Positions 28,591 to 38,057 of a stretch of 64,000 nucleotides of DNA are shown one piece after another. This stretch comes from Sulfitobacter donghicola DSW-25 = KCTC 12864 = JCM 14565. Lineage in GTDB: Bacteria > Pseudomonadota > Alphaproteobacteria > Rhodobacterales > Rhodobacteraceae. How positions within the stretch are numbered: the first letter of the stretch is position 1; each line of letters starts with the position of its first letter. A program made the position numbers and the translations under genes. Under the pieces are notes generated by a model, which did not search any database, had not been told where the DNA came from, and was given only the letters and a program-made list of their open reading frames with translations. Location: contig NZ_JASF01000005.1 in the NCBI RefSeq assembly GCF_000622405.1, positions 1,178,001 through 1,242,000 of the forward strand. Direction: 5' to 3'.

Positions 28591-29918
28591 GATGCGTCAG
28601 CAACCGGCAAGCCGCCTTTGATCTCTACAACTCGCTGCGGATAAGGGATGACAATGTCATTATCGCGAAGGGCGTTCCAGATCAGGAACAGCACATCAGA
28701 GGTGTATTTATTCGGGCCATCGTCAATGCCGTTCACCCAGAATTCCACCGCGAAATCGATGCCGCTATCACCAAATCCGCGCAATTCGCAATCTGGAGGA
28801 TACGGCAGGTCAAGGACCTCGGGGTGCTTTGCCACCGCAGCTTCGATGATGTCAGGGACAAGGTTAATGTCCGTGTCATAACTAACCGAGAATTCGGCCT
28901 CGTATCGGTTGGCTGAACCTGAGTCCGAATAGTTGACCACACGCGTTGTAATAAAGTCTTCGTTTGGAACAACGATCCAGCGGCCATCATAGGTTTCCAA
29001 GATAGCAGCCCGTGCGGTCATCTTGACGATAGTACCTGCTTCGCCGCCATCCAGCTCGACGTAGTCACCAACAGTTGCCTGCCCTTCGACCAACAGGATC
29101 ACACCCGAGATAAAGTTTGACGCAATCTTTTGCAGGCCAAAACCCAGACCAACACCAATGGCACCACCCAAGACGGCCAGCGCCCCTAGGTTAATCCCCA
29201 TGACATTCATCAGGATCAGGAACGCCGCGCCAAAAATCATGAACTCGACGACCTTGATCAAAAGCTGCCGCAACGATGGGCGCATCTCTTGCTTTTCAAT
29301 CAAGGCAGAGGTTTGGCTGTTTGACCATTGTCCCAGCCAGAACAGGATCGACCCTGCAATCACGCCACGCACAATCGAGATCAGGGAAAAGCGGATGTTC
29401 CCCACACCCACAACAGTTTCGGTCAGTTTGAGCGTGACAAGATCAAGCATGCCCAACGCATAAAGCCCCGCAATCGGCAGCAGAATAAAGCGGCCAAGAA
29501 GCTTTAGGAACGGGTCCGTCAGGATGTCGCGAACGAAAATACGCGCCGCGAGGAACATGAACACGCGCTTACCAAAGGCAATCACGGCACCGCTATCAAA
29601 GATGGACCTGACGATTTGCTCGCCGATCCCCGTCAACACATAGGCAAGCAGCGGTAGGACCAGCGGCAAGAATTGCAGCACAAATAGCCGCGAGGAGGTG
29701 AACAGGTTTTGCTTGTCGCCCGGATCAATCACCCTATGCAGCGTCGGCTTCACGCGCCGCGTGATGACAACAGCTAATAGATAGGCCCCAACCAAGATCC
29801 CAAACTGCGACCACGCAGCAGGACTCAGCAGCCACCCCATGGCCAACTCGTATCCCTGTACGCCATAGCCCGCGATTTGCTGAACGATGGGGGGATATTC
29901 AGAGAGGTCGAAATCCAT
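28587..29918 (-). CDS. MscS-family mechanosensitive channel
   Basis: This 443-aa membrane protein has an extra N-terminal set of helices, then the MscS core: pore helix LGALAVLGGAIGVGLGFGLQKIASNFISG, the beta-domain VEGQATVGDYVELDGGEAGTIVKMTARAAILETYDGRWIVVPNEDFITTRVVNYS, and a C-terminal alpha/beta cap. It would open on membrane tension to release solutes in osmotic downshock. The start ATG at 29918 follows AAGGGTACC. No gene lies in the 239-base gap upstream except the beginning of a short lipoprotein reading frame. Confidence 0.92.
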   Translation of the reverse strand: MDFDLSEYPPIVQQIAGYGVQGYELAMGWLLSPAAWSQFGILVGAYLLAVVITRRVKPTLHRVIDPGDKQNLFTSSRLFVLQFLPLVLPLLAYVLTGIGEQIVRSIFDSGAVIAFGKRVFMFLAARIFVRDILTDPFLKLLGRFILLPIAGLYALGMLDLVTLKLTETVVGVGNIRFSLISIVRGVIAGSILFWLGQWSNSQTSALIEKQEMRPSLRQLLIKVVEFMIFGAAFLILMNVMGINLGALAVLGGAIGVGLGFGLQKIASNFISGVILLVEGQATVGDYVELDGGEAGTIVKMTARAAILETYDGRWIVVPNEDFITTRVVNYSDSGSANRYEAEFSVSYDTDINLVPDIIEAAVAKHPEVLDLPYPPDCELRGFGDSGIDFAVEFWVNGIDDGPNKYTSDVLFLIWNALRDNDIVIPYPQRVVEIKGGLPVADAS

Positions 29919-30157
29919 GATGGTACCCTTAAATTAATTTTGGCTGCCCGATACTCTTGGCCTAGTGGTCAAATAGGATCAAGTCATCCATAGTTTGGCA
30001 GTAAATAATCAGGCCGAATTGCTTGATCTCTGCCTATACAGTGCTCTTGTCAGTGACTTTCCCCCTGTCACACGGCAAAGAGTATGCGAAGAATACAACC
30101 TGTGTTAAGCAAAGAAAAAGCCGCCGCCAAAGGCGCTACAACAAATGGAGCAGCAAA

Positions 30158-30232
30158 ATGCGTATCGCACTTATCCTCACTTCCCTATTGATGTTGGCCG
30201 CTTGTGATGTGCCGTTTGTTCCTTTGATCTAA
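30158..30232 (+). CDS. Very short lipoprotein (24 aa)
   Basis: A 24-codon frame starts at ATG 30158 with GGAG eight bases upstream. It encodes a short hydrophobic signal with lipobox LMLAAC and only eight residues after the lipid cysteine (CDVPFVPLI, including the cysteine). Entericidin-like or lysis-type micro-lipoproteins have this shape. Its stop overlaps the stop of the leftward crotonase-like gene by 4 bases. The frame is short, but ribosome site, signal and lipobox together make chance unlikely. Function unknown. Confidence 0.6.
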   Translation: MRIALILTSLLMLAACDVPFVPLI

Positions 30233-30837
30233 CGACACATCTCTTTAATACCCTGCGCGATCTCAGCGGATGCCGATACGGTATCCGCACAAAGAGATTG
30301 TGCCGTCTCTAGCAGAACATCCCCCTCAACAACGCGGTCTATCAACCCGAACGACAGCGCCTCATCGGTTGGGATTTTCTGACCACCCATCAGGATCAAT
30401 TTCGTTCGGGATGGGCCAATCAGTACGGCCATGCGCGCCGGATCACTGGGTTGTGGTAAAAAGCCCAGTTTCATCACCGGATAAAAGAACTTGGCCCCCG
30501 GAACGGCGATGCGAATATCGCAGGCCAGCGCCATGCCCATCGCCCCACCAGCCAACGTGCCGTTCAAGGCGGCAATCGTCAGCCCTGGCAGCGCGGCGAT
30601 CGCGCCTGACAGACGTTCCCACAGGTCAGACACAGCGAGGCCAGCACGCGCCGCCTCTAGGTCGGCCCCCGCGCTAAACACCTTGCCGCGCCCTGTTAGG
30701 ATAACGGCACGCGCTTCGCCTGCGCTTTCCATGATTTCGCATAGCTCGCGCAGCATGGCTTCGGTAAGGGAGTTTGCCTTGTCCGGACGGTTTAACGTTA
30801 CCGTCCAGATGCCGTCATTTTGGTCTAGTTCAATCAT
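30229..30837 (-). CDS. Enoyl-CoA hydratase/isomerase family protein, lacking the usual catalytic glutamates
   Basis: This 202-aa crotonase-fold protein keeps the CoA-binding and oxyanion-hole motifs (FSAGADLEAA and LAGGAMGMALACDIRIA). The region that in E. coli-type hydratases carries the two catalytic Glu residues reads FFYPVMKLGFLPQPSDPARM and then KLILMGG, with Val and Leu at the aligned places. It is also shorter than the usual 255-260 aa. So hydratase activity is doubtful; isomerase, hydrolase or decarboxylase activity is possible. The start overlaps the SDR stop by 4 bases, giving a two-gene operon. Confidence 0.83.
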   Translation of the reverse strand: MIELDQNDGIWTVTLNRPDKANSLTEAMLRELCEIMESAGEARAVILTGRGKVFSAGADLEAARAGLAVSDLWERLSGAIAALPGLTIAALNGTLAGGAMGMALACDIRIAVPGAKFFYPVMKLGFLPQPSDPARMAVLIGPSRTKLILMGGQKIPTDEALSFGLIDRVVEGDVLLETAQSLCADTVSASAEIAQGIKEMCR

Positions 30838-31583
30838 ATCAGCCCTACAGCCCGTCGAATTGTGTCTTCCCTCAGCGAGATTTCCTCGCCGAGATATTGA
30901 TCCGCTTCAGCGCTACACATCCAAAGCAAACATTTTGCTGGCCAGTCTGCGGGAATATGCACGTCCCAATCCAACTGGCTGACAGGGTTAATGCCTGATG
31001 CTTTGATCACCCGCTGCATTTCGGTTGCGACAGTCCCAGGAGACAGGCCAATAGCGCGAATGCCATTCGCGGCCTCTTCCAAATGCAAAGAGCGGTTCAG
31101 CATGTTCACCGCCGCCTTTGATGTGCAATACGCGCTCCACCCCTCAATGGCGTTATGGGCGGCCCCCGAACTGATGGTGAGGACAGAGCCTCCGCCCTGC
31201 GCCTTGAGCGCGGGAAGGGCAGCATGAACGCCGTTAAAGACACCCTTTACGTTGATATCAATCAGCTGGCCCCATGCATCTGGATCAGCTGCGCCCAGAT
31301 GGCTGATCGGATCCACAACGCCTGCGTTATTGATCAACACGTCCAAGCCACCAAATGCCTGAACCGTTGTCGCAACCGCCGATGACATTTCGCCATAGCG
31401 CGCAACGTTGCATGGAATCGCAATGGCGCGGTCACCAATTTCACCCGCAAGGGCAGCGATATCATCTTGAGAGCGCGCCAAAAGAGCGACGTTTGCGCCT
31501 GCACTGGCGAAAACCCGCGCAGCAGCAGCCCCGATCCCGCGGCTTGCCCCTGTGATCATTACTGTTTTTGAGGTCATATCCAT
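30834..31583 (-). CDS. Short-chain dehydrogenase/reductase
   Basis: This 249-aa classical SDR has the cofactor motif TGASRGIG at residues 11-18, NNAG at 85-88 and the catalytic Ser139, Tyr152 and Lys156 (SAYCTSKAA). It reduces a carbonyl or oxidises an alcohol with NAD(P)H. The ATG at 31583 follows GGGAGA at six bases; a GTG further up is in frame but sits before that site. It is cotranscribed with the crotonase-like gene, so both may act on the same acyl-CoA or short-chain compound. Confidence 0.9.
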   Translation of the reverse strand: MDMTSKTVMITGASRGIGAAAARVFASAGANVALLARSQDDIAALAGEIGDRAIAIPCNVARYGEMSSAVATTVQAFGGLDVLINNAGVVDPISHLGAADPDAWGQLIDINVKGVFNGVHAALPALKAQGGGSVLTISSGAAHNAIEGWSAYCTSKAAVNMLNRSLHLEEAANGIRAIGLSPGTVATEMQRVIKASGINPVSQLDWDVHIPADWPAKCLLWMCSAEADQYLGEEISLREDTIRRAVGLI

Positions 31584-31735
31584 TCGTATTCTCCCATAAA
31601 TCACCGGATTTGAGTCGGCATTTCCTTGTTCGTACCTTGCCAGAGCGGCAACAACCAGCCTGTGCCGCCCTCTTGACCCTAAACGCAGTTTGCCAGACGC
31701 TGGGATAAAGAATTGAAAGACGAGGAATTTTTATC

Positions 31736-33271
31736 ATGTCGCCCAGCCGATCTTTTTTAGCGTCTACAGCATTTGGCCTGTCGTTAGCGGCCACAACAGC
31801 CTCAGCCGATCTCACCTCTGCCGAAGTCTGGGGGGACTGGCGCGAATACCTTGAGGGTATGGGATATTCGGTCACTGCAAACGAAACCACATCCGGTGAT
31901 ACCCTTTCTGTTGCTGACATTGTTGTTCAAATCAATGGTGGTCCAGATATCAAAGAGATGTCGATCAGCATGGGAAGCGTTGATTTTGTACAGGGCGGTG
32001 ACGGTACCGTTGAAGTTGTCATGCCAACCACGCTTCCGATCGAGATTAATATTTCACCCGAAAGCACGGAACGTCCGGCGAAAATCGCGTTAAACTATTC
32101 TCAAAGCGGTCAGCGCATGCTGGTGAGCGGTGATCCAAAAGCGATGGAATATGACTATAGCGCCGAAACCTTTGGGCTGGATTTGACCAGCTTAACCATC
32201 GACGGAACTGCGTTTAATCAAGACACCGCCAAATTCTCCTTAACCGGCAACTCGATTACGTCTTTGACCAAAGTATCAGTCGCCGAAACCCGCAGCTATG
32301 ATCAAAGCATAAAATGGGGCGACATCGCCTATGATCTGTTTTTCAAATCCCCTGACAGCGTCGAGGCAATGACCGTTAACACCGTTGCAAAGAATCTGGA
32401 TTTCTCTGGGATCAGCACAATTCCTGCCGACGGCATGGATATGTCTCAGGAAATGGCCGCAATGCTTGCTTCTGGTTTTGGGTTCAAAGGGAACTTCACG
32501 ACCCAAGGCACCGAGACGAAGATGGAGATCACCTCCGAAGACGGAACATCAAAGATCAAAACCGGTTCTGGCAGCTCGGCTTTCGCGGTTTCGATGGGGG
32601 CTGAGGGCATCCACTATGATGTAGAAGCCTCCGGCGTTCAGATCGGAGGTCAGCTGGCTGGCGTCCCTTTCCCCCTGTTTATGGAAATGGAGAACTCGGG
32701 CTTTGAGCTGGCAATGCCGGTATTGAAATCAGATGATCCGCAGGACGTTTCGCTTGCGCTGAACATGACCAACCTCTCAATGTCCGATATCATCTGGGCG
32801 CTGTTTGATCCATCCAGCCAGCTGCCCCGTGATCCCGCGACGATCGCCGTTGACCTAAGCGGTAAGGTCAAGGTGTTGGTCGACACATTTGCACCCGAAG
32901 CGGTTCAAGAAATGGTGAAACGGGGCGAGACCGCGGGTGAATTGGAGGCCTTGAAAATCGAACGGATTCTAGTTGATGCTGTTGGTGCAAAGGTGGATGC
33001 AACTGGTGATCTGACTTTTGATAACAGCGACAAAACCACCTTGCCGGGCTTTCCGAAACCTGTCGGCGACATCAACATCAACCTATCCGGTGCAAATGCT
33101 TTGATCGACAAACTGGTTGCCATGGGCATGTTGCCACCAGAACAAGTGATGGGCGCGCGGATGATGATGGGTGTCTTTGCGGTACCAGGTGATGCGCCTG
33201 ACACATTGAAATCAAAGATCGAGTTTAACGAAGAAGGTCACATTTTGGCCAATGGCCAGCGCTTGAAATAG
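31736..33271 (+). CDS. DUF2125-family periplasmic protein
   Basis: This 511-aa protein has a signal peptide ending near ATTASA (residue 24). The mature part is rich in beta-strand and glycine, with little hydrophobic clustering, as in periplasmic or outer-membrane-associated proteins (for example DGMDMSQEMAAMLASGFGFKG). It looks like the DUF2125 family seen in many Rhodobacteraceae; its function is unknown. The ATG at 31736 follows AGGAATTTTTATC. It is a single gene with a terminator behind it. Family assignment is moderate. Confidence 0.75.
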   Translation: MSPSRSFLASTAFGLSLAATTASADLTSAEVWGDWREYLEGMGYSVTANETTSGDTLSVADIVVQINGGPDIKEMSISMGSVDFVQGGDGTVEVVMPTTLPIEINISPESTERPAKIALNYSQSGQRMLVSGDPKAMEYDYSAETFGLDLTSLTIDGTAFNQDTAKFSLTGNSITSLTKVSVAETRSYDQSIKWGDIAYDLFFKSPDSVEAMTVNTVAKNLDFSGISTIPADGMDMSQEMAAMLASGFGFKGNFTTQGTETKMEITSEDGTSKIKTGSGSSAFAVSMGAEGIHYDVEASGVQIGGQLAGVPFPLFMEMENSGFELAMPVLKSDDPQDVSLALNMTNLSMSDIIWALFDPSSQLPRDPATIAVDLSGKVKVLVDTFAPEAVQEMVKRGETAGELEALKIERILVDAVGAKVDATGDLTFDNSDKTTLPGFPKPVGDININLSGANALIDKLVAMGMLPPEQVMGARMMMGVFAVPGDAPDTLKSKIEFNEEGHILANGQRLK

Positions 33272-33296
33272 GCTCTTAGCATTCTTGCAAGTGATC

Positions 33297-33327
33297 AGGC
33301 GGCCCAACGCGGGTCGCCTTTTCTTTT
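33297..33327 (+). terminator. Rho-independent terminator of the DUF2125 gene
   Basis: AGGCGGCCC at 33297-33305 pairs (one G-T) with GGGTCGCCT at 33311-33319 around AACGC. A T-rich run follows directly. Confidence 0.85.
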
Positions 33328-33390
33328 TGTTCACGCCCTTGCGGGTAAAGGTTACCACCGCTACCTCTATCCTCTAATCAGGAGAGAACG

Positions 33391-34737
33391 ATGACCCAAG
33401 CCCTTGATGCCTTAACAGCCCAGATGCTGGACGCCGCCAAATCGGCTGGTGCAGATAATGCTGATGCCATGGCTGTTCGCGGAACCTCCCTATCGGTCGA
33501 TGTCCGCGCAGGCGCGTTGGAAGAGGCCCAGCGCGAGGAAGGCACAGACATCGGGCTACGCGTATTTGTCGGGCAACGAAGCGCCATCGTTTCGGCCTCC
33601 GATACCTCATCGCGCACGCTATCTGAGATGGCTGAACGCGCCGTGGCTATGGCCAAGGAAGCGCCCGAAAACCCCTATGCTGGATTGGCTGCAAAAGATC
33701 AGATTGTTCAGGACTGGGATGCTTCCACGCTAGAGCTGTTTGACCCCACAGATGAACCCGCGCCTGCGGCCCTGCAGCAGGACGCCGCCGAGGCCGAGGC
33801 AGCCGCCCTAGAGATTGAGGGCATCACGCAGGTGCAATCCGCCAGCGCCGGCTATGGCGCACGCGAAGTGTTTTTGGCGGGATCAAACGGGTTTTCAGGA
33901 GGCTACCAGCGTTCAGATCGCGGACTTAGTTGTGTCGCGATTGCGGGAACTGGCACCGGCATGGAGCGTGACTATGACGGTGATAGCCGCATTTTTCAAA
34001 GCGATTTGCGCAGTGCTTCTGAGATCGGGCGCAGCGCAGCCGAGCGGGCCTTGCAACGATTAGATGCACGCAAACCGCCAACAGGTTCTTTTCCCGTGTT
34101 ATTCGACGAACGTGTTTCCACCACGTTAATCGGCCATTTGTTGGGTGCCATCAACGGTAGCGCCATTACCCGCGGGGCATCCTTCCTGCGCGATGCGATG
34201 GACACCCAAGTCTTGCCCAAAGGCCTATCCCTTATCGAGGACCCGCACCGCCCACGCATCACAGGCAGCCGACCTTTTGATGGCGAGTTTTTGCCAACGC
34301 AAAAACGTGCCATTATCGAAGATGGTATCCTAAAAAGCTGGACACTTGATCTTGCCACGGGGCGTCAATTGGACCTGCCCTCGACAGGGAACGCCGCGCG
34401 CGGCACCGGTTCTGGCCCCTCACCAAACCCATGGAACATGGCGCTCACCCAAGGTACCTCTAGTCGTGAGGATTTGATCCGCGATATGGGAACGGGGCTG
34501 CTGGTCACCTCGATGATCGGCTCTACGATCAATCCCAATACAGGCGATTATTCACGTGGCGCAGCGGGGCTGTGGGTTGAGAATGGTGAGGTGACGCATG
34601 CCATCAACGAATGCACAATCGCAGGCAACTTGCGCGATATGCTGTTGGCTATGATCCCTGCAAATGACGCCAGAACCCACCTAAGCCGTGTTGTGCCGTC
34701 ACTATTGGTGCCGGGGATGACCATTGCCGGCAACTGA
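33391..34737 (+). CDS. pmbA: TldD/PmbA-family metalloprotease-like protein (PmbA/TldE type)
   Basis: This 448-aa protein matches PmbA (TldE): LEEAQREEGTDIGLRVFVGQRSAIVSASDTS, then the HLLGAINGSAITRGASFLRD region and a C-terminal NTGDYSRGAAGLWVENGE motif. No HExxxH metal motif is present; in E. coli that belongs to the TldD partner. TldD/PmbA mature peptide antibiotics or toxin antidotes and degrade small proteins. No tldD gene lies in the window. The ATG at 33391 follows CAGGAGAG. The stop overlaps the next gene. Confidence 0.88.
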   Translation: MTQALDALTAQMLDAAKSAGADNADAMAVRGTSLSVDVRAGALEEAQREEGTDIGLRVFVGQRSAIVSASDTSSRTLSEMAERAVAMAKEAPENPYAGLAAKDQIVQDWDASTLELFDPTDEPAPAALQQDAAEAEAAALEIEGITQVQSASAGYGAREVFLAGSNGFSGGYQRSDRGLSCVAIAGTGTGMERDYDGDSRIFQSDLRSASEIGRSAAERALQRLDARKPPTGSFPVLFDERVSTTLIGHLLGAINGSAITRGASFLRDAMDTQVLPKGLSLIEDPHRPRITGSRPFDGEFLPTQKRAIIEDGILKSWTLDLATGRQLDLPSTGNAARGTGSGPSPNPWNMALTQGTSSREDLIRDMGTGLLVTSMIGSTINPNTGDYSRGAAGLWVENGEVTHAINECTIAGNLRDMLLAMIPANDARTHLSRVVPSLLVPGMTIAGN

Positions 34738-35500
34738 TCTACCCCTTTTGATTGATGCGGTGCGTATGGCTGGCCGTGTCGCGACCAGCTTTGTCGGGAA
34801 ATCCGCCAAGCGCTGGGATAAACCCGATGGTGCGGGCCCCGTAACCGAGGCAGATTTGGCCGTAAACGATCTGCTTCAACAGGTGCTTCTCAGGTCGCGC
34901 CCAGATTATGGCTGGCTATCGGAGGAAACCGAGGATGGCACGGTCAGGCTTGGCCATGATCGCGTCTTTATCGTCGATCCCATTGACGGCACGCGCAGCT
35001 TTACCGAAGGGGCAAACACATGGGCCCATGCTATTGCTGTGGCAGAACATGGTGAAGTAACAGCGGCCGTTGTATATCTTCCATTGCGCAACCTTCTGTA
35101 TACAGCTTCCCGTGGCGGCGGAGCCCAGCTGAATGGTGTTCCCATCATGGCCTCAGGCAATGATACCCTATCCAAGTCTAGTATTTTGGCGGCAAAGCCA
35201 GTTATGGCAGGTACGGTTTGGCGCGAAGGTGTTTGCCCGCCGTTTACACCCGCCTATCGGCCTTCGCTCGCCTACCGGTTGGGTCTGGTCGCACAGGCCA
35301 AATTTGATGCCATGCTCACGTTGCGACCCAGTTGGGAATGGGACATCGCGGCGGGCGCTCTTATCGTAGCAGAAGCAGGTGGCACCGTTACCAACCAACG
35401 CGGCGCGCCCCTGCGGTTTAACTCGGCTGATCCACGGTTGGACGGTGTTGTCGCAGGAGGCAATGCGATTCACACGGCGGTAATGGATGCGCTGGCATAA
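34724..35500 (+). CDS. Inositol-monophosphatase-family phosphatase (CysQ-like)
   Basis: This 258-aa Mg-dependent phosphatase has the family signature: GPVTEADLAVND at 38-49, WLSEE with Glu67 and Glu68, DPIDGTRSF with Asp85 and Asp88, and the second aspartate motif WEWDIAAGALIVAEAGG. It may remove phosphate from inositol phosphates, fructose bisphosphate or 3'-phosphoadenosine 5'-phosphate; the sequence does not decide. The likely start is TTG at 34724, which overlaps the pmbA stop by 14 bases and has GGGGA six bases upstream. It is part of the pmbA-waaA-lpxK block. Confidence 0.85.
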   Translation: MPATDLPLLIDAVRMAGRVATSFVGKSAKRWDKPDGAGPVTEADLAVNDLLQQVLLRSRPDYGWLSEETEDGTVRLGHDRVFIVDPIDGTRSFTEGANTWAHAIAVAEHGEVTAAVVYLPLRNLLYTASRGGGAQLNGVPIMASGNDTLSKSSILAAKPVMAGTVWREGVCPPFTPAYRPSLAYRLGLVAQAKFDAMLTLRPSWEWDIAAGALIVAEAGGTVTNQRGAPLRFNSADPRLDGVVAGGNAIHTAVMDALA

Positions 35501-35573
35501 AGGTTTGTCACCTTGACGGCACTAGGCATCGCCGTGCAAACAGACTTTACGTATAATCAAAGGACCTGATCCC

Positions 35574-35816
35574 ATGACACAACGCCTGCACCTCGTATTT
35601 GGTGGAGAGCTGGTAACCCCCAGCGAAAACACCTTTAAAAACGTCGATGATATTCATGTCGTTGGCATTTTTCCCAACTATGATGCGGCATATGATGCAT
35701 GGAAAAACGAAGCCCAGCGCACTGTAGACAACGCACATATGCGTTATTTCATTGCCCACCTGCACCGCCTTCGCGACGAAGAGGCGGCGGCCTCCTCAAC
35801 CGAAGAACTAGGCTAA
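35574..35816 (+). CDS. DUF4170-family protein
   Basis: This 80-aa protein, starting QRLHLVFGGELVTPSENTFKNVDDIHVVGIFPNYDAAYDAW, matches the small DUF4170 family, which in Rhodobacterales sits between a cysQ-like gene and waaA, as here. No function is known; its conserved link with waaA and lpxK points to a minor envelope role. The ATG at 35574 follows AAAGGAC. TATAAT at 35552-35557 could serve as a -10 element, though no good -35 lies at the right distance. Confidence 0.85.
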   Translation: MTQRLHLVFGGELVTPSENTFKNVDDIHVVGIFPNYDAAYDAWKNEAQRTVDNAHMRYFIAHLHRLRDEEAAASSTEELG

Positions 35817-35823
35817 GCCCGAG

Positions 35824-37056
35824 ATGGCCCGCTCATTGGGCCTTGCCGCGTATCGCGCATTGGCGCGGCGCGGCGACGGGCGGATACCGTCCTATGACAC
35901 CATCCGCCCAAAGGGTGAGTTGCTGTGGATTCATTGCCCAGAGACCAACACCTTTCTTGCCGTGCTTGATTTGGCTCTGCGCCAGATTGCAAGCCGTCCA
36001 GGTTTGAATGTCCTGATAACGTCAATCTCACCGCCACGTACAGAAGACGAATTTGCAGCAACTTTGCCTAGCGGTATCTTTCTGGATATTATCTGCGAAG
36101 ATCACCCTGCAAGCGTACAAGCGTTCTTGGACCATTGGTCGCCCGATTGCTGCATTTGGACATGGGGCGATTTACGACCAAACCTCATCTTTGCCGCTCA
36201 TGATCTAGATATCCCTTTGTTCCTGATCGACGGAGAGGCTGCTGGCTTTGATGGGCGGCGAGATCGCTGGTTGCCTGATGTCGCGCGCAGTTTACTACCG
36301 CTTTTTCAGGCCGTTATGGTCCGCAATCCAGCTGCTGGGCGCAGGTTGGCGCAACTGGGCTTGGGCAAAGACGTTGTCGAAGTAACCAGTGCGCTTCGGG
36401 CCGGCGGCCATGCGCTGCCCTGCAATGAAACCGATTTGGCCGAACTTTCAGCGGCCTGTGTCGGGCGGGCGATTTGGTATGCAAATGGTGTTCATCAGGA
36501 AGAGCTGCACACCGTTCTAGCCGCCCATCGACAAGCGTTGAGCCTTTCTCATCGGCTTCTATTGGTTCTTAGACCTGCAGGAAACCTGAGCCCACAGGAG
36601 GCGCTCCCACAAATCATCTCTGAAGATTTCCGCGTGGCCTGTTGGGATGATGGCCAGTTTCCGGATGAAACGACCCAAATATTGCTCAGCGAAGATCCTC
36701 ACGATATCGGGCTTTTTTACCGGATCGCACCGGTTTCCTTTTTGGGCGGTTCATTGGTCGCGGGACGCAGAAACATCGACCCTCTAGAGGCCGCTGCGCT
36801 AGGGTCTGCGATCCTATATGGCCCGCGTGTTGGTCGTTTTTTGCAAAGCTACTCACGCTTGGCCGCTGCAGGAGCGGCCCGAATTATCAATGACAGCGCA
36901 GCCTTGGGCATGGCCGTGTCCCGTTTGGTGGCCCCTGATCAGGCCGCAATCATGGCGCATGCTGGTTGGGAGGTTGTCAGCGAAGGCGCCGCATTGATGG
37001 ATAAGATCACCGATCTGGTGCAGGATGCGCTAGACAGCCGGCAAGGAATTTATTGA
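35824..37056 (+). CDS. waaA: Kdo transferase WaaA (divergent GT30 type)
   Basis: WaaA attaches Kdo sugars to lipid A. The 410-aa protein is a GT-B glycosyltransferase with N-domain [20 protein letters not shown] and C-domain [33 protein letters not shown], the latter matching the family's GGSL-x-NPLEP loop. But the second acidic region, normally ETEIWPN, reads WTWGDLRPN here, and the usual N-terminal membrane anchor is missing. It begins 8 bases after the DUF4170 stop and its TGA overlaps the lpxK ATG. The neighbours support the assignment; acceptor specificity is uncertain. Confidence 0.82.
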   Translation: MARSLGLAAYRALARRGDGRIPSYDTIRPKGELLWIHCPETNTFLAVLDLALRQIASRPGLNVLITSISPPRTEDEFAATLPSGIFLDIICEDHPASVQAFLDHWSPDCCIWTWGDLRPNLIFAAHDLDIPLFLIDGEAAGFDGRRDRWLPDVARSLLPLFQAVMVRNPAAGRRLAQLGLGKDVVEVTSALRAGGHALPCNETDLAELSAACVGRAIWYANGVHQEELHTVLAAHRQALSLSHRLLLVLRPAGNLSPQEALPQIISEDFRVACWDDGQFPDETTQILLSEDPHDIGLFYRIAPVSFLGGSLVAGRRNIDPLEAAALGSAILYGPRVGRFLQSYSRLAAAGAARIINDSAALGMAVSRLVAPDQAAIMAHAGWEVVSEGAALMDKITDLVQDALDSRQGIY

Positions 37057-38057
37057 TGCGTGCTCCTGATTTTTGGCACAAGCCAAAGCCCAGCCTTTTG
37101 GCGCGACTGTTGCAACCCCTTGGGATGCTATACGCCTATGCCACAGAACGCAGGCTTTCGCAGGGGCCGCGCAAGCGGATGGATATTCCGGTGATCTGTG
37201 TGGGCAACATTAACGCGGGCGGCACCGGCAAAACGCCAACTGTCATCGCAATTGTCGAACGCCTTCGGGATAAGTATTTCGAACCCCATATCGTGTCCCG
37301 TGGGTATGGTGGTACTTTGGAAGGGCCAGTTCGGGTTGATCCTGCCAAGCACACAGCGGCGCAGGTCGGCGATGAGCCGCTGTTACTGGCAGCCTTCGCC
37401 GAAGTCTGGGTCGCCAAGGATCGCGCAGCGGGAGCCTTGGCCGCCCAAGCGGAAGGTGCAAAGGTCATCGTTTTGGATGATGGGTTTCAAAATCCGGCTT
37501 TGGCCTATGATCTAAATGTCGTTGTTGTGGATGCTGACAAAGGCTTTGGTAACGGGCTTTGCCTTCCTGCGGGCCCCCTGCGTGAGCCTGTTGAAACAGG
37601 TCTAGCGCGCGCCGATATTTTATTGTCAATCGGAGGAGAAGAGGCGCATAGCCGCTTTGACGTATCCGTGGTTCCTAAAACGCTAGATCATGTTCGCGCC
37701 ACGTTGGCCCCTTTGCAAACGGGCATGGATTGGAGCGACACGCCCCTCTTTGCCTTCGCAGGTATTGCCCATCCCGAAAAATTCTTTGCAACCCTTCGCA
37801 GCCTAGGCGCAACCTTGATCCATGCCGAACCTCTGTCGGATCATCAAACCCTTACCAGCGCCTTGCTCAGCAGGTTAGAAACGGATGCCCGAGCCAAAGG
37901 TGCACAATTGGTCACAACGGAAAAGGATGCGGTTCGTCTACCTGCTGCGTACCGAACCAAGGTTATTACCCTACCTGTTCGTTTGCAGTTTAAAGAGGAA
38001 AACCCGCTTTGGGATGCCTTGGACACAATGGCCAAAAACGGAACTAGACAAAGCTAG
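37056..38057 (+). CDS. lpxK: Tetraacyldisaccharide 4'-kinase LpxK
   Basis: LpxK phosphorylates the 4' position of lipid A disaccharide at the inner-membrane face. The 333-aa protein has the P-loop [13 protein letters not shown] at 50-62, IVSRGYGG, the LDDGFQNP region near the middle and [12 protein letters not shown] toward the end, all family hallmarks. The ATG is the one within TGATG formed by the waaA stop. It ends against the leftward CoA-transferase gene with a 4-base overlap. Confidence 0.95.
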   Translation: MRAPDFWHKPKPSLLARLLQPLGMLYAYATERRLSQGPRKRMDIPVICVGNINAGGTGKTPTVIAIVERLRDKYFEPHIVSRGYGGTLEGPVRVDPAKHTAAQVGDEPLLLAAFAEVWVAKDRAAGALAAQAEGAKVIVLDDGFQNPALAYDLNVVVVDADKGFGNGLCLPAGPLREPVETGLARADILLSIGGEEAHSRFDVSVVPKTLDHVRATLAPLQTGMDWSDTPLFAFAGIAHPEKFFATLRSLGATLIHAEPLSDHQTLTSALLSRLETDARAKGAQLVTTEKDAVRLPAAYRTKVITLPVRLQFKEENPLWDALDTMAKNGTRQS

